Assembly: GCA_964598355.1 (NCBI GenBank) | Contig: CAZRBN010000017.1 | Location: forward strand, 1-19,961 | DNA from: DASQJJ01 sp964598355 | Lineage (GTDB): Bacteria; Patescibacteriota; Microgenomatia; Levybacterales; UBA12049 | Length of the DNA stretch: 19,961 nt | Reading direction: 5' to 3' | The notes under the pieces: generated by a model | What the model saw: only the letters and a program-made list of their open reading frames with translations | Told to the model about the DNA's origin: nothing | The model's database searches: none | Part shown: one piece after another, positions 13,649 through 19,961 of the stretch | Layout of the letters: each line of letters opens with the position of its first letter | Numbering within the stretch: the first letter of the stretch is position 1 | Program-made: the position numbers and the translations under genes

Positions 13649-14725
13649 ATGGCAGAAAGAATACTCGTACAAAGAGCAACTGAGTTTTTGAAGAAAAGCG
13701 GAGAAACGATACAGGTTGTTTCACGTACAGGCGAAGAAAAACTATTCCCACGATTTGCTGCTGAGCGTGATGCATACGAACAACAAGTGAAGACCTTGGC
13801 TGATCCACAAAGTGATGCGTATAAGCGGGAAATAGCTTTAGTAAGAGAAATGGTGTCATCACTTTTGAATGATAAGGTAAAACTCCAACGTGCTCACTTT
13901 GAACATTTCCCACAGGATATTTTAAAAAAACCTGATACCCAATCTATTGATTCAGACCATAATGTGCCTCATTTAATTACTGTCGCAGCATTGGGTGCTA
14001 GTGATGCAACCAGGCGTGCAATTACGCAAACATCAGACGGACAGATTGATCCAGGTGTACTTAGGAAAACGCAAATAAAAGCTGCTATAGTGGGAATATT
14101 ACATGATGCAAGAAGACCAGGAGATGTTTTTTCCTCTTTCCCTCCAGCGGTAATGCTTCACGGCTGGGAAGCTGCTTGGAAGATAGGTCCACTTTTAAAT
14201 GCTTTGTCAGTTGATCCAAGCATAAAAAATAATAGACAAGATATCCAGGATATGAAGCAAGCGCTATGGCATCATGACATTGACCTTGTAGATTTTGCTT
14301 TTTGGAAAAGACGAAGTGCTAGGACAAGAAGTTCGGACTTACAGACAATTAAGTTAGTGGATAGAGCAACATTAGGAAGACTCTTTGAGTCAAAGCATAT
14401 GCTTATAAGAATGATAGCAGGATACCTGGCAGCAAAACGGATGAGAGATTACCCCAGCAATGCAAAAGAAGAAGTGGACCCATCCTATATGAATACTATA
14501 ATAAAGATTGCCGGAACTGTTGACATTTTGACTAGACAAAAAATACGCATCTTACAACAGAATGGTACAGCGACAGCAGAAAATGTATCCAAGGTGACAG
14601 TAGAAGATGTATCCAAGGCAACACTAGATACACTTGAAGAATTAGGGTTTTTTAGTCCACAAGAGGCGCAAGAAAAAGACTCCCTACATAGAGATCGAAG
14701 AGAACCAATCCTTTCTGCTGCGTAA
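13649..14725 (+). CDS. HD-domain-like putative metal-dependent phosphohydrolase
   Basis: 358 residues, no membrane segment. The order of residues fits an HD hydrolase: H104/H108 in DSDHNVPHL, H152-D153 in GILHDARRP, H171 in VMLHGWEAA, H208-H209 in ALWHHDIDL, and D238 in IKLVDRATL. HD enzymes cleave phosphate esters such as (p)ppGpp, dNTPs or cyclic dinucleotides; which of these applies is unknown. The first 100 residues are helical and charged (RDAYEQQVKTL, REIALVREMVS). Near the C-terminus, threonine/valine-rich repeats (ENVSKVTVEDVSKATLDT) precede a polar tail. The gene stands between mreD and the PBP2 gene with its own promoter, suggesting a link to wall growth or cell cycle. The HD assignment is by motif spacing only and should be treated as moderate. 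Confidence 0.55.
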   Translation: MAERILVQRATEFLKKSGETIQVVSRTGEEKLFPRFAAERDAYEQQVKTLADPQSDAYKREIALVREMVSSLLNDKVKLQRAHFEHFPQDILKKPDTQSIDSDHNVPHLITVAALGASDATRRAITQTSDGQIDPGVLRKTQIKAAIVGILHDARRPGDVFSSFPPAVMLHGWEAAWKIGPLLNALSVDPSIKNNRQDIQDMKQALWHHDIDLVDFAFWKRRSARTRSSDLQTIKLVDRATLGRLFESKHMLIRMIAGYLAAKRMRDYPSNAKEEVDPSYMNTIIKIAGTVDILTRQKIRILQQNGTATAENVSKVTVEDVSKATLDTLEELGFFSPQEAQEKDSLHRDRREPILSAA

Positions 14726-14736
14726 AAAATCTCCTG

Positions 14737-14856
14737 TGTTATACTAAAAGCTATCGGCAAGGGTAAAAACGTCAATGTTAAGGGTGAAGTAGTTCTGGAT
14801 GCACTCCGTTTACTCGAACAATAATCTCCTCCCTTAACCCTTCCCGGGTTACTCTT
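14737..14856 (+). promoter_or_regulatory. extended -10 promoter and hairpin leader of the PBP2 gene
   Basis: TGTTATACT (14737-14745) is an extended -10, giving a leader of about 105 bases. GTTAAGGG (14777-14784) pairs perfectly with CCCTTAAC (14831-14838). The overlapping TAACCC (14835-14840) pairs with GGGTTA (14846-14851), ending 5 bases before the ATG. The two hairpins exclude each other. No Shine-Dalgarno is seen. GCAAGGGTAAAA (14757-14768) also occurs in the leader at 1351-1362. Confidence 0.4.
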
Positions 14857-16626
14857 ATGAAAGTTGGACCAGTATTTTCAGAATACATTCACACAGAAAA
14901 ACTTGGGAAAAGACGGTATGATTTCGATAACGATGGACCTCATCTTCGACCAACGTTTCTTCTTATCTTTTTGTTTCTTGGACTGGGTCTTCTTATTGCA
15001 CGGCTTTTCTGGATGCAAATTGTTCAAGGGAACCATTATAAAAATCTTTCAGACTCTAATAGAATTCGTACAGTAGTGATTCATGCTCCAAGGGGTGTTA
15101 TTTTTGATAGAAATCTGAAACCTCTTGTCTACAATGTCCCAGGTTTCAGAGAAACAGTGAATGGGAAAATACGGCTTATTGACCAAAATGAAGCAATAGA
15201 TTTGTTGGCAAAAGGCGATACGCACTTAGAAGTTGATAGCTTACGCAATTATCCTTACAAAGATGCGTTTGCTCATGTCTTGGGCTACATTGGACAAATT
15301 TCCCCAGCTGATTTACAGCAACCTGGAATGCAAGAGTATAAGAGTGGGGATGTAATCGGACAAATGGGTGTTGAGCAGTCATATGAGGCGGTACTCAAAG
15401 GACTTGATGGGGAAAGTCTCTATGAAGTTGATGCAACTGGGAAGCCATTGCGAAGGCTTGGTCAGACAGATCCAATTCCAGGTCAGAATATTATGGTAAC
15501 ACTGGACGCGGATTTACAGAAAAGCGTGTATGAAGCAATGAAAAATGTGAAGAAAGGAGCTGCAATTGTTTCAACTCCTGATGGTCAAATTCTTGCACTT
15601 GTGAATAAGCCATCGTTTGATCCAAATCTTTTTACCATGGGAAAGCACTATACGCCTAACCCTTCAGATACATATCAAAAATTAGAAGATGTGTTGCTTG
15701 ATGGAAGTAGTCAGCCTCTTCTTAATCGGGCAATTGCCGGAGTCTATCCACCTGGATCTACATTTAAATTAGTCGTGGCAGCTGCAGCACTGCAAGACAA
15801 GGTAATTGATGCGCAATTTACTGTTGATGACACGGGAATTCTTCACGTGGGGAATTTCTCTTTTTCTAATTGGTTTTACACGAGTAATGGGAAGACAGAA
15901 GGACAGGTAGATGTGGTAAAGGCAATCAAACGATCTAATGATATTTTCTTTTATAAAGTTGGACAAATGGTTGGGGTGGATAAATTATCTGAATTTGCAA
16001 AGACATTTGGACTCGGGCATATATTAGGTATTGATTTACGGGGGGAAGCAACAGGACTTGTACCAACAAAAGAGTGGAAGCAAAAAGTTGTTGGAGATAC
16101 GTGGTATTTAGGAGATGATTATCATTTAGGTATTGGTCAGGGGTATTTGCTTTCAACACCTCTTCAGGTCAATGAATGGACTCAGGCAATTGCCAATGGA
16201 GGGAAGCTCTATATTCCACATCTTTTACAAAATCTTGCTCCCCGGGTTGCTGGAGATAATTTATTGAGTAACTCTAATTTTTCACTGATCAGGCAAGGAA
16301 TGGTAGAAGCATGTAGCCCAACAGGTGTTGCATGGCCACTCTTTGAATTTAAAGTACAAAATGAAAAATTAAAAGTTGATGGGAAAAATTTTTTAGAAGT
16401 TCCAAATGCTTCTAACAGTGCTATGAGGCAAGTATCTATTGCTTGCAAAACAGGTACTGCACAGCATGGAGATGATAAGACTGAGCCTCACTCTTGGATA
16501 ACACTTTTTGCTCCTGCCTACAATCCTCAGATAGTAGTAACAGTCCTTGCTGAAGATAGTGGGGAAGGCAGTAATGTTGCCGGTCCCATCTCCAAAAAAA
16601 TCCTCGAGAACTACTTTGGGAAATAA
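14857..16626 (+). CDS. mrdA: penicillin-binding protein 2 (peptidoglycan transpeptidase)
   Basis: 589 residues. A single membrane anchor (about 31-53, FLLIFLFLGLGLLIARLFW) is followed by the PBP dimerisation domain (APRGVIFDRNLKPLVYN; GQMGVEQSYEAVLKGLDGE) and a transpeptidase domain with all three active-site motifs: S301-x-x-K304 (PPGSTFK), S360-N-D362 and K531-T-G533. The SxD second motif matches E. coli PBP2. It crosslinks new wall outside the membrane, working with MreBCD. RodA, the usual glycosyltransferase partner, is not in this window. Residues 499-508 (KVQNEKLKVD) lie in a repeat-like AT-rich segment before the KTG motif. The start has no Shine-Dalgarno and is preceded by a hairpin. 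Confidence 0.93.
   Translation: MKVGPVFSEYIHTEKLGKRRYDFDNDGPHLRPTFLLIFLFLGLGLLIARLFWMQIVQGNHYKNLSDSNRIRTVVIHAPRGVIFDRNLKPLVYNVPGFRETVNGKIRLIDQNEAIDLLAKGDTHLEVDSLRNYPYKDAFAHVLGYIGQISPADLQQPGMQEYKSGDVIGQMGVEQSYEAVLKGLDGESLYEVDATGKPLRRLGQTDPIPGQNIMVTLDADLQKSVYEAMKNVKKGAAIVSTPDGQILALVNKPSFDPNLFTMGKHYTPNPSDTYQKLEDVLLDGSSQPLLNRAIAGVYPPGSTFKLVVAAAALQDKVIDAQFTVDDTGILHVGNFSFSNWFYTSNGKTEGQVDVVKAIKRSNDIFFYKVGQMVGVDKLSEFAKTFGLGHILGIDLRGEATGLVPTKEWKQKVVGDTWYLGDDYHLGIGQGYLLSTPLQVNEWTQAIANGGKLYIPHLLQNLAPRVAGDNLLSNSNFSLIRQGMVEACSPTGVAWPLFEFKVQNEKLKVDGKNFLEVPNASNSAMRQVSIACKTGTAQHGDDKTEPHSWITLFAPAYNPQIVVTVLAEDSGEGSNVAGPISKKILENYFGK
16351..16377 (+). repeat. possible repeat-derived AT-rich segment inside mrdA
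   Basis: A purine-rich run (AAAGTACAAA, ATGAAAAATT, AAAAGT) with the look of the AAAGT/CAAAAT repeats found in mreB. It encodes KVQNEKLKVD in a surface loop of the transpeptidase domain. The period is irregular, so the call is weaker than for mreB. Confidence 0.35.
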
Positions 16627-16658
16627 GGTAACTCACTAAACTTTCAGGTTGCGATACT

Positions 16659-16689
16659 AAAACTTGGAGTAATATCTTACTAGTTTTTT
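16659..16689 (+). terminator. possible terminator after mrdA
   Basis: AAAACT (16659-16664) pairs with AGTTTT (16682-16687), and AGTAA (16668-16672) with TTACT (16677-16681), followed by two more Ts. The stem is AT-rich with a 3-base bulge. It starts 33 bases after the mrdA stop and just before the kinase-like gene. Confidence 0.35.
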
Positions 16690-16701
16690 ACAGAAATATT
16701 T

Positions 16702-18069
16702 TTGTGTTTCTTTTTAAAACCTATACAAAAAAGTGTGTCTATATTCCACGAAATTAATACTGTACACGCTGGTTCTTTGCTGTATTCCAGAGATGTTGCA
16801 AATAGAAATAGATCAAGAGTGTTCACTTCGGAAAGAGAAAGAAAGTTAAGCACTCCACTCACCTATATTCCCGTTGATCCTGCTGCTCCTCTTGAGGATC
16901 AAGAAAAAATAGTTGCGGTAAATGCAATGCATGTAGGTGCATATGGGTTGTCTTTGATGCACGATGAATTAGTACATAAAATATTGGGCAAAGTAAAAAA
17001 AGGAAGAGGAGTTATTCTTCCCCAGGTTGAACAATACACTTCAGCACACGTTTTGGAAGATATAGACAGAATGGTTGATTTTTCACTAGGGGTTGGGGAT
17101 TTGTCTACAGCATACAGGAAAGGAGAGCCAACAGAAAAATTGGCAGTTGATGTATCAGAAAGTAGCCAAGCAGTACTGCAGAGGCTTATTGGGGATGAGC
17201 CTCAGAATAAAGAAAAACAGATTGACCGGGTATTGGGAATGGATGCGTTTCTTCGCTCAGAAGCAGACAGTGTGAGTCTGGAAGTGCATGATATCAGGAG
17301 CCCGCTTACTGCAGTAAAAGCAATGATGCAGCTTGCACAACGAAGAGGTCTACGTCTTGATGAAGCTATCCCAGATGAGATTAAAGATTTTGTACGTCAG
17401 TACGAGCATAAGGGGGAGGTAATGAGAAAGCATTTAGCTGCTCGTGTACCACTTGATATATATAATCCAGAAAAAATGATTGATGCACTGAAAAAATTTC
17501 TTCGGGGAAGGCCAATCGAAGCAAGTGGGAATATTTTGTTTCCAGACAAACCTCCTGGAGAACCGTCTGTGTTGTTTAATCGGCAACGATTGGAATCGTT
17601 GTTTGAAAATGCATTAGGGAATGCACAAAAAGCACGAGCATTACTTCAGGAACGGTTTTTGCTTGCTGCATTTACTATAGTTTCAGATAGAGACGTTTTC
17701 AGAATACTTAAATTTCTTGATCGGTTGGGTCCTCGGACAGAAGAAGCAGATACCTTGGAAGTCGCAGTAGATACAACAATGTTAAGAAGGAGAAAGTATG
17801 TAGAGCTTGCGTTTCGTGATAATGGGATAGGAAATGACCATAATAATGGGAGGCGTCGTTGGCGAAGAAATTTTTCTGTTGGAGAGTCTCGCTGGTCTCC
17901 AAATGACTCTATTCCTGGGACAGGCATTGCAATGGGGAAACATAGGGAAATTGTAAAAGAACTGTTTGCAGGGACCCATGCAGATGTTTTCCTGAGAAAC
18001 AGAACAGATGACAAAAGAGGAGCCGAACTTGTGTTACGTCTTCCAGAAGTGCGACGTTCTCTTTACTGA
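16702..18069 (+). CDS. soluble histidine-kinase-like protein
   Basis: About 455 residues from the TTG at 16702. An H-box of the HisKA type is present (LEVHDIRSPLTAVKAMMQ, H196), followed by an ATPase domain: N-box LFENALGNAQKA (N303, N307), G1 box FRDNGIG (D373) and G2 box GTGIAMGKHREIV (from 406). This fits a sensor kinase that autophosphorylates on histidine. No membrane helix or recognised sensor domain is seen in the first 190 residues, and no response regulator is nearby. The loop between the G1 and G2 boxes is rich in arginine (NNGRRRWRRNF). The start is uncertain: the reading frame is open to 16702 (TTG), GTG at 16732 is an alternative, and neither has a Shine-Dalgarno. Position after the cell-wall genes suggests cytoplasmic sensing linked to growth, which is inference. 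Confidence 0.75.
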   Translation: MCFFLKPIQKSVSIFHEINTVHAGSLLYSRDVANRNRSRVFTSERERKLSTPLTYIPVDPAAPLEDQEKIVAVNAMHVGAYGLSLMHDELVHKILGKVKKGRGVILPQVEQYTSAHVLEDIDRMVDFSLGVGDLSTAYRKGEPTEKLAVDVSESSQAVLQRLIGDEPQNKEKQIDRVLGMDAFLRSEADSVSLEVHDIRSPLTAVKAMMQLAQRRGLRLDEAIPDEIKDFVRQYEHKGEVMRKHLAARVPLDIYNPEKMIDALKKFLRGRPIEASGNILFPDKPPGEPSVLFNRQRLESLFENALGNAQKARALLQERFLLAAFTIVSDRDVFRILKFLDRLGPRTEEADTLEVAVDTTMLRRRKYVELAFRDNGIGNDHNNGRRRWRRNFSVGESRWSPNDSIPGTGIAMGKHREIVKELFAGTHADVFLRNRTDDKRGAELVLRLPEVRRSLY

Positions 18070-18138
18070 AGAAGAGTAAACGCGTTATCACAAGTACTTC
18101 TTATTTATCAAAAAGAGCAATATCCTCAACTGGTACCC

Positions 18139-18285
18139 ATGTCCCCAGCCAATCAAATACTTGACACACTTGGTATAATGCATAGACAGAATTCACAAAG
18201 AGGTTTACAAAAAACAGAGAAGGGAGATACGCTTGAAGAACAAAGAATTTTTGATCTTCTTGCAATTTGGGGCATTGCATTTTGA
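18139..18285 (+). CDS. possible small protein of 48 aa
   Basis: ATG at 18139 opens 48 codons to TGA at 18283-18285. The peptide starts MSPANQILDTLGIMHRQNSQ and ends LLAIWGIAF, with a charged middle part. A good hairpin terminator begins 24 bases after the stop, as expected for the end of a transcription unit. The frame is the same as that of the kinase-like gene upstream and stays open from that gene's TGA. There is no Shine-Dalgarno and no recognised family. It may be a real small gene at the end of the kinase transcript, or a remnant. Confidence 0.35.
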   Translation: MSPANQILDTLGIMHRQNSQRGLQKTEKGDTLEEQRIFDLLAIWGIAF

Positions 18286-18309
18286 TGGCATTGCTAGGAA
18301 AATGGATAG

Positions 18310-18337
18310 AGACTCCAAAGCTATATGGAGTCTTTTG
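18310..18337 (+). terminator. rho-independent terminator after the kinase/small-ORF unit
   Basis: AGACTCCA (18310-18317) and TGGAGTCT (18326-18333) form a perfect 8-bp stem with an 8-base loop, followed by three more Ts (18334-18336). It most likely ends transcription from the histidine-kinase-like gene and small ORF, so topA needs its own promoter. Confidence 0.6.
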
Positions 18338-18365
18338 TCTCTTATGGAGCTAAAAGGATAAAGAG

Positions 18366-18436
18366 CCTTGCTGATGGCAAGGACACTTTACATTGATCTA
18401 ATTTCTAAAAATAGAGTACCTTACCTTTAGATCAAT
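18366..18436 (+). promoter_or_regulatory. inverted repeats upstream of topA
   Basis: CCTTGC/GCAAGG (18366-18371 with 18377-18382) forms a small hairpin. ATTGATCTAA (18392-18401) and TTAGATCAAT (18427-18436) form a perfect 10-bp dyad with a 25-base spacer, 23 bases before the topA ATG. TTTACA at 18387-18392 could be a -35, but no good -10 follows. The dyad could be an operator or a leader hairpin. Confidence 0.4.
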
Positions 18437-18459
18437 TAGTAATGAGAAATTTTTAAGAT

Positions 18460-19961
18460 ATGAAACTTGTTATTGTAGAATCACCAACCAAGGCCAAGAC
18501 AATTGGCAGATTTTTAGGGAGTGGATACCAAATTCGAGCATCCATGGGGCATGTGATGGATTTGCCAAAATCAACATTAGGAGTAGATATAGAGAATAAT
18601 TTTGCTCCACAATTTGAAATCTCAGAAGATAAGAAAAAGACTATTACCGAGTTAAAAAAACTTGCCAAAGAAGCAGATGGCATTATTTTGGCAACTGACC
18701 CTGATCGAGAAGGAGAAGCAATCTCAGCACATATTGAGGAAGTCCTTTCAAATGGGAAGGATAAAAATAAATTCTCGCGAATTGTTTTCCACGAAATTAC
18801 TAAAGAGGCAATAGAGGAAGCACTAACTCACCCTGGAAAAGTAAATACCAATTTGGTAGGTGCACAAATTGCCCGACGTGTCCTGGATAGACTTGTGGGG
18901 TATAAGTTATCACCGCTTTTGTGGCAAAAAGTGAGGCGTGGATTGTCTGCAGGACGAGTGCAGTCTGTTGCCCTTCGTCTGATTGTTGAGCGTGAACGGG
19001 AAATTGAGAAATTTAAGAGTGAAGAATATTACACACTGCTTGTTGATTTGTCTCAGAAAGGGAGAAAAAGCGGGACTGAATTTGAGTTGATTGAGATTAA
19101 TAAGGAAAAAATAGAATTGCAACAGAAATTTAGACTGTATGATGGCGAGTATACTGTTACCAAAACAGTTATTAATACAGAAGAAAAGGCAAAAGCAATA
19201 GAAAAAGACTTGGGGACAAAGACATACACAGTACTCGATGTAGTTAAAAAAGAAACCAAGCGTTCTCCAGCTCCTCCATTTACTACTTCAACGCTTCAGC
19301 AACAGGCTGCACAACGATTTAGTTATTCTGGAAAAAGGACCATGAGTCTTGCACAAAAGCTCTATGAAGAAGGCTATATTACCTATCACAGAACAGATTC
19401 TGTTAATTTAGCTCAGGTAGCAATTACTTCGATGAGAAGCTATATTGAAAAGGCATTTGGAGAAAAATATATTCCAGCATCTCCTCGCTTCTATAGTGCC
19501 AAACAAAAACTTGCTCAGGAAGCACATGAAGCAATTCGTCCGACAAAAGTACAGGTAGATAGCGATAAGGTTGCTCAAGATTTAGGAAAAGATTATGCAC
19601 GACTGTATGATCTGATTTGGAGACGGGCAGTTGCTTCCCAGATGAGTGATGCGCTTATTGGATCAACAGCAGTACTCGTTGAAGCAGCACCAAGTTCACA
19701 GCAAAAAGAATCTGCCATGAACCATGAACAAGTAGCTAATAACAATGTGTATACCCTCAAAACAAATGGATCGATTCTGGTATTTGAAGGATTCTTAAAG
19801 GTAAACCCATTTGGTCTTGAGGACAGAAAATTACCTGATTTTAGTGTGGGAGATGTACTTGATATGCAAAAAGTACTGAGTGAGCAGCATGTCACAACTC
19901 CTCCTCCGCGATATAACGATGCTTCAGTCATTAAATCCTTAGAAGAGGCAGGTGTTGGTCG
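18460..19961 (+). CDS. topA: DNA topoisomerase I (5' part, runs off the window)
   Basis: The first 500 codons of a type IA topoisomerase, which relaxes negative supercoils by single-strand passage. The N-terminus MKLVIVESPTKAKTIGRFLG is the family signature. The Toprim metal site is ATDPDREGEAISAH with D80, D82 and E84. Domain II/IV motifs follow (RVLDRLVGYKLSPLLWQKV, RRGLSAGRVQSVALR). The active-site tyrosine is Y309 in EGYITYHRTDS, where many homologues have ITYMRTDS. The part seen ends just after SVIKSLEEAGVGR; the C-terminal zinc-finger region, if present, lies outside. ATG 18460 is the natural start, with no strong Shine-Dalgarno. A long regulatory-looking spacer lies upstream. Confidence 0.97.
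   Translation, partial: MKLVIVESPTKAKTIGRFLGSGYQIRASMGHVMDLPKSTLGVDIENNFAPQFEISEDKKKTITELKKLAKEADGIILATDPDREGEAISAHIEEVLSNGKDKNKFSRIVFHEITKEAIEEALTHPGKVNTNLVGAQIARRVLDRLVGYKLSPLLWQKVRRGLSAGRVQSVALRLIVEREREIEKFKSEEYYTLLVDLSQKGRKSGTEFELIEINKEKIELQQKFRLYDGEYTVTKTVINTEEKAKAIEKDLGTKTYTVLDVVKKETKRSPAPPFTTSTLQQQAAQRFSYSGKRTMSLAQKLYEEGYITYHRTDSVNLAQVAITSMRSYIEKAFGEKYIPASPRFYSAKQKLAQEAHEAIRPTKVQVDSDKVAQDLGKDYARLYDLIWRRAVASQMSDALIGSTAVLVEAAPSSQQKESAMNHEQVANNNVYTLKTNGSILVFEGFLKVNPFGLEDRKLPDFSVGDVLDMQKVLSEQHVTTPPPRYNDASVIKSLEEAGVG

Noticed and set aside
18067..18069. TGA recoded as a sense codon, as in Gracilibacteria and Absconditabacteria
   Set aside because: TGA serves as a normal stop in ATGA overlaps at 7733-7736 and 13131-13134, and the proteins end at expected places.
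18161..18179. TTGACA close to a perfect TATAAT
   Set aside because: The spacing is only 7 bases, so the two cannot act as -35 and -10 of one promoter. The TGGTATAAT could be an extended -10, but it falls inside the small ORF and no clear gene follows it.
18233..18361. 43-codon ORF starting with TTG after an AAGGGAG site
   Set aside because: It overlaps the better small ORF in another frame and runs through the terminator hairpin at 18310-18337.
1..19961. tRNA, rRNA, CRISPR array or transposase
   Set aside because: Spacers were scanned by eye for tRNA-like GTTC arms, regularly spaced direct repeats and transposase motifs; none was found.

Overview
The window looks like a fragment of a small, AT-rich Patescibacteria (CPR) genome, probably from the Microgenomates side. 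This is inferred from gene content, weak Shine-Dalgarno use, tight gene packing and dispersed repeats inside genes. It is not a database result. Two 100-N scaffold gaps (11071-11170 and 12233-12332) show that it is a draft or metagenome assembly.

Left part (1-5594), accessory in character. A SEC-C/PD-(D/E)XK-like nuclease protein (minus) stands back to back with a 105-aa zinc-ribbon protein (plus) whose leader carries several hairpins. Then come, on the minus strand, a Replic_Relax-type winged-helix protein and a 966-aa membrane-anchored TraG/VirD4-like ATPase. These last two resemble part of a DNA-transfer or plasmid-type module, but no relaxase catalytic motif or mating-channel gene is visible.

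Middle part (5718-10725). def and fmt (N-terminal formyl-methionine removal and addition) lie on the minus strand. Facing away from def across a 67-bp spacer is a plus-strand run of three overlapping small membrane-protein genes: one resembling the CmpB-type permease family (PF06541) and two resembling lycopene-cyclase-domain proteins. They converge on a large minus-strand O-antigen ligase/TPR gene.

Right part (11016-19961), plus strand, cell shape and wall: mreB (interrupted by scaffold gaps), mreC, mreD, an HD-domain-like protein, the transpeptidase PBP2 (mrdA), a soluble histidine-kinase-like protein, a possible 48-aa ORF with its own terminator, and the first 500 codons of topA. MreBCD and PBP2 would act together in lateral wall synthesis. 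The HD and kinase-like genes inserted among them are candidates for regulators.

The most striking observation is that several conserved genes (fmt, mreB, mrdA, wzy-like) contain in-frame segments that read as dispersed repeats at DNA level. One is a roughly 140-bp imperfect palindrome inside the O-antigen ligase gene. Another is a peptide of the VIASEAKQS type inside Fmt. Related repeat elements also fill the spacer before mreB. No tRNA, rRNA, CRISPR array or insertion-sequence transposase was seen.
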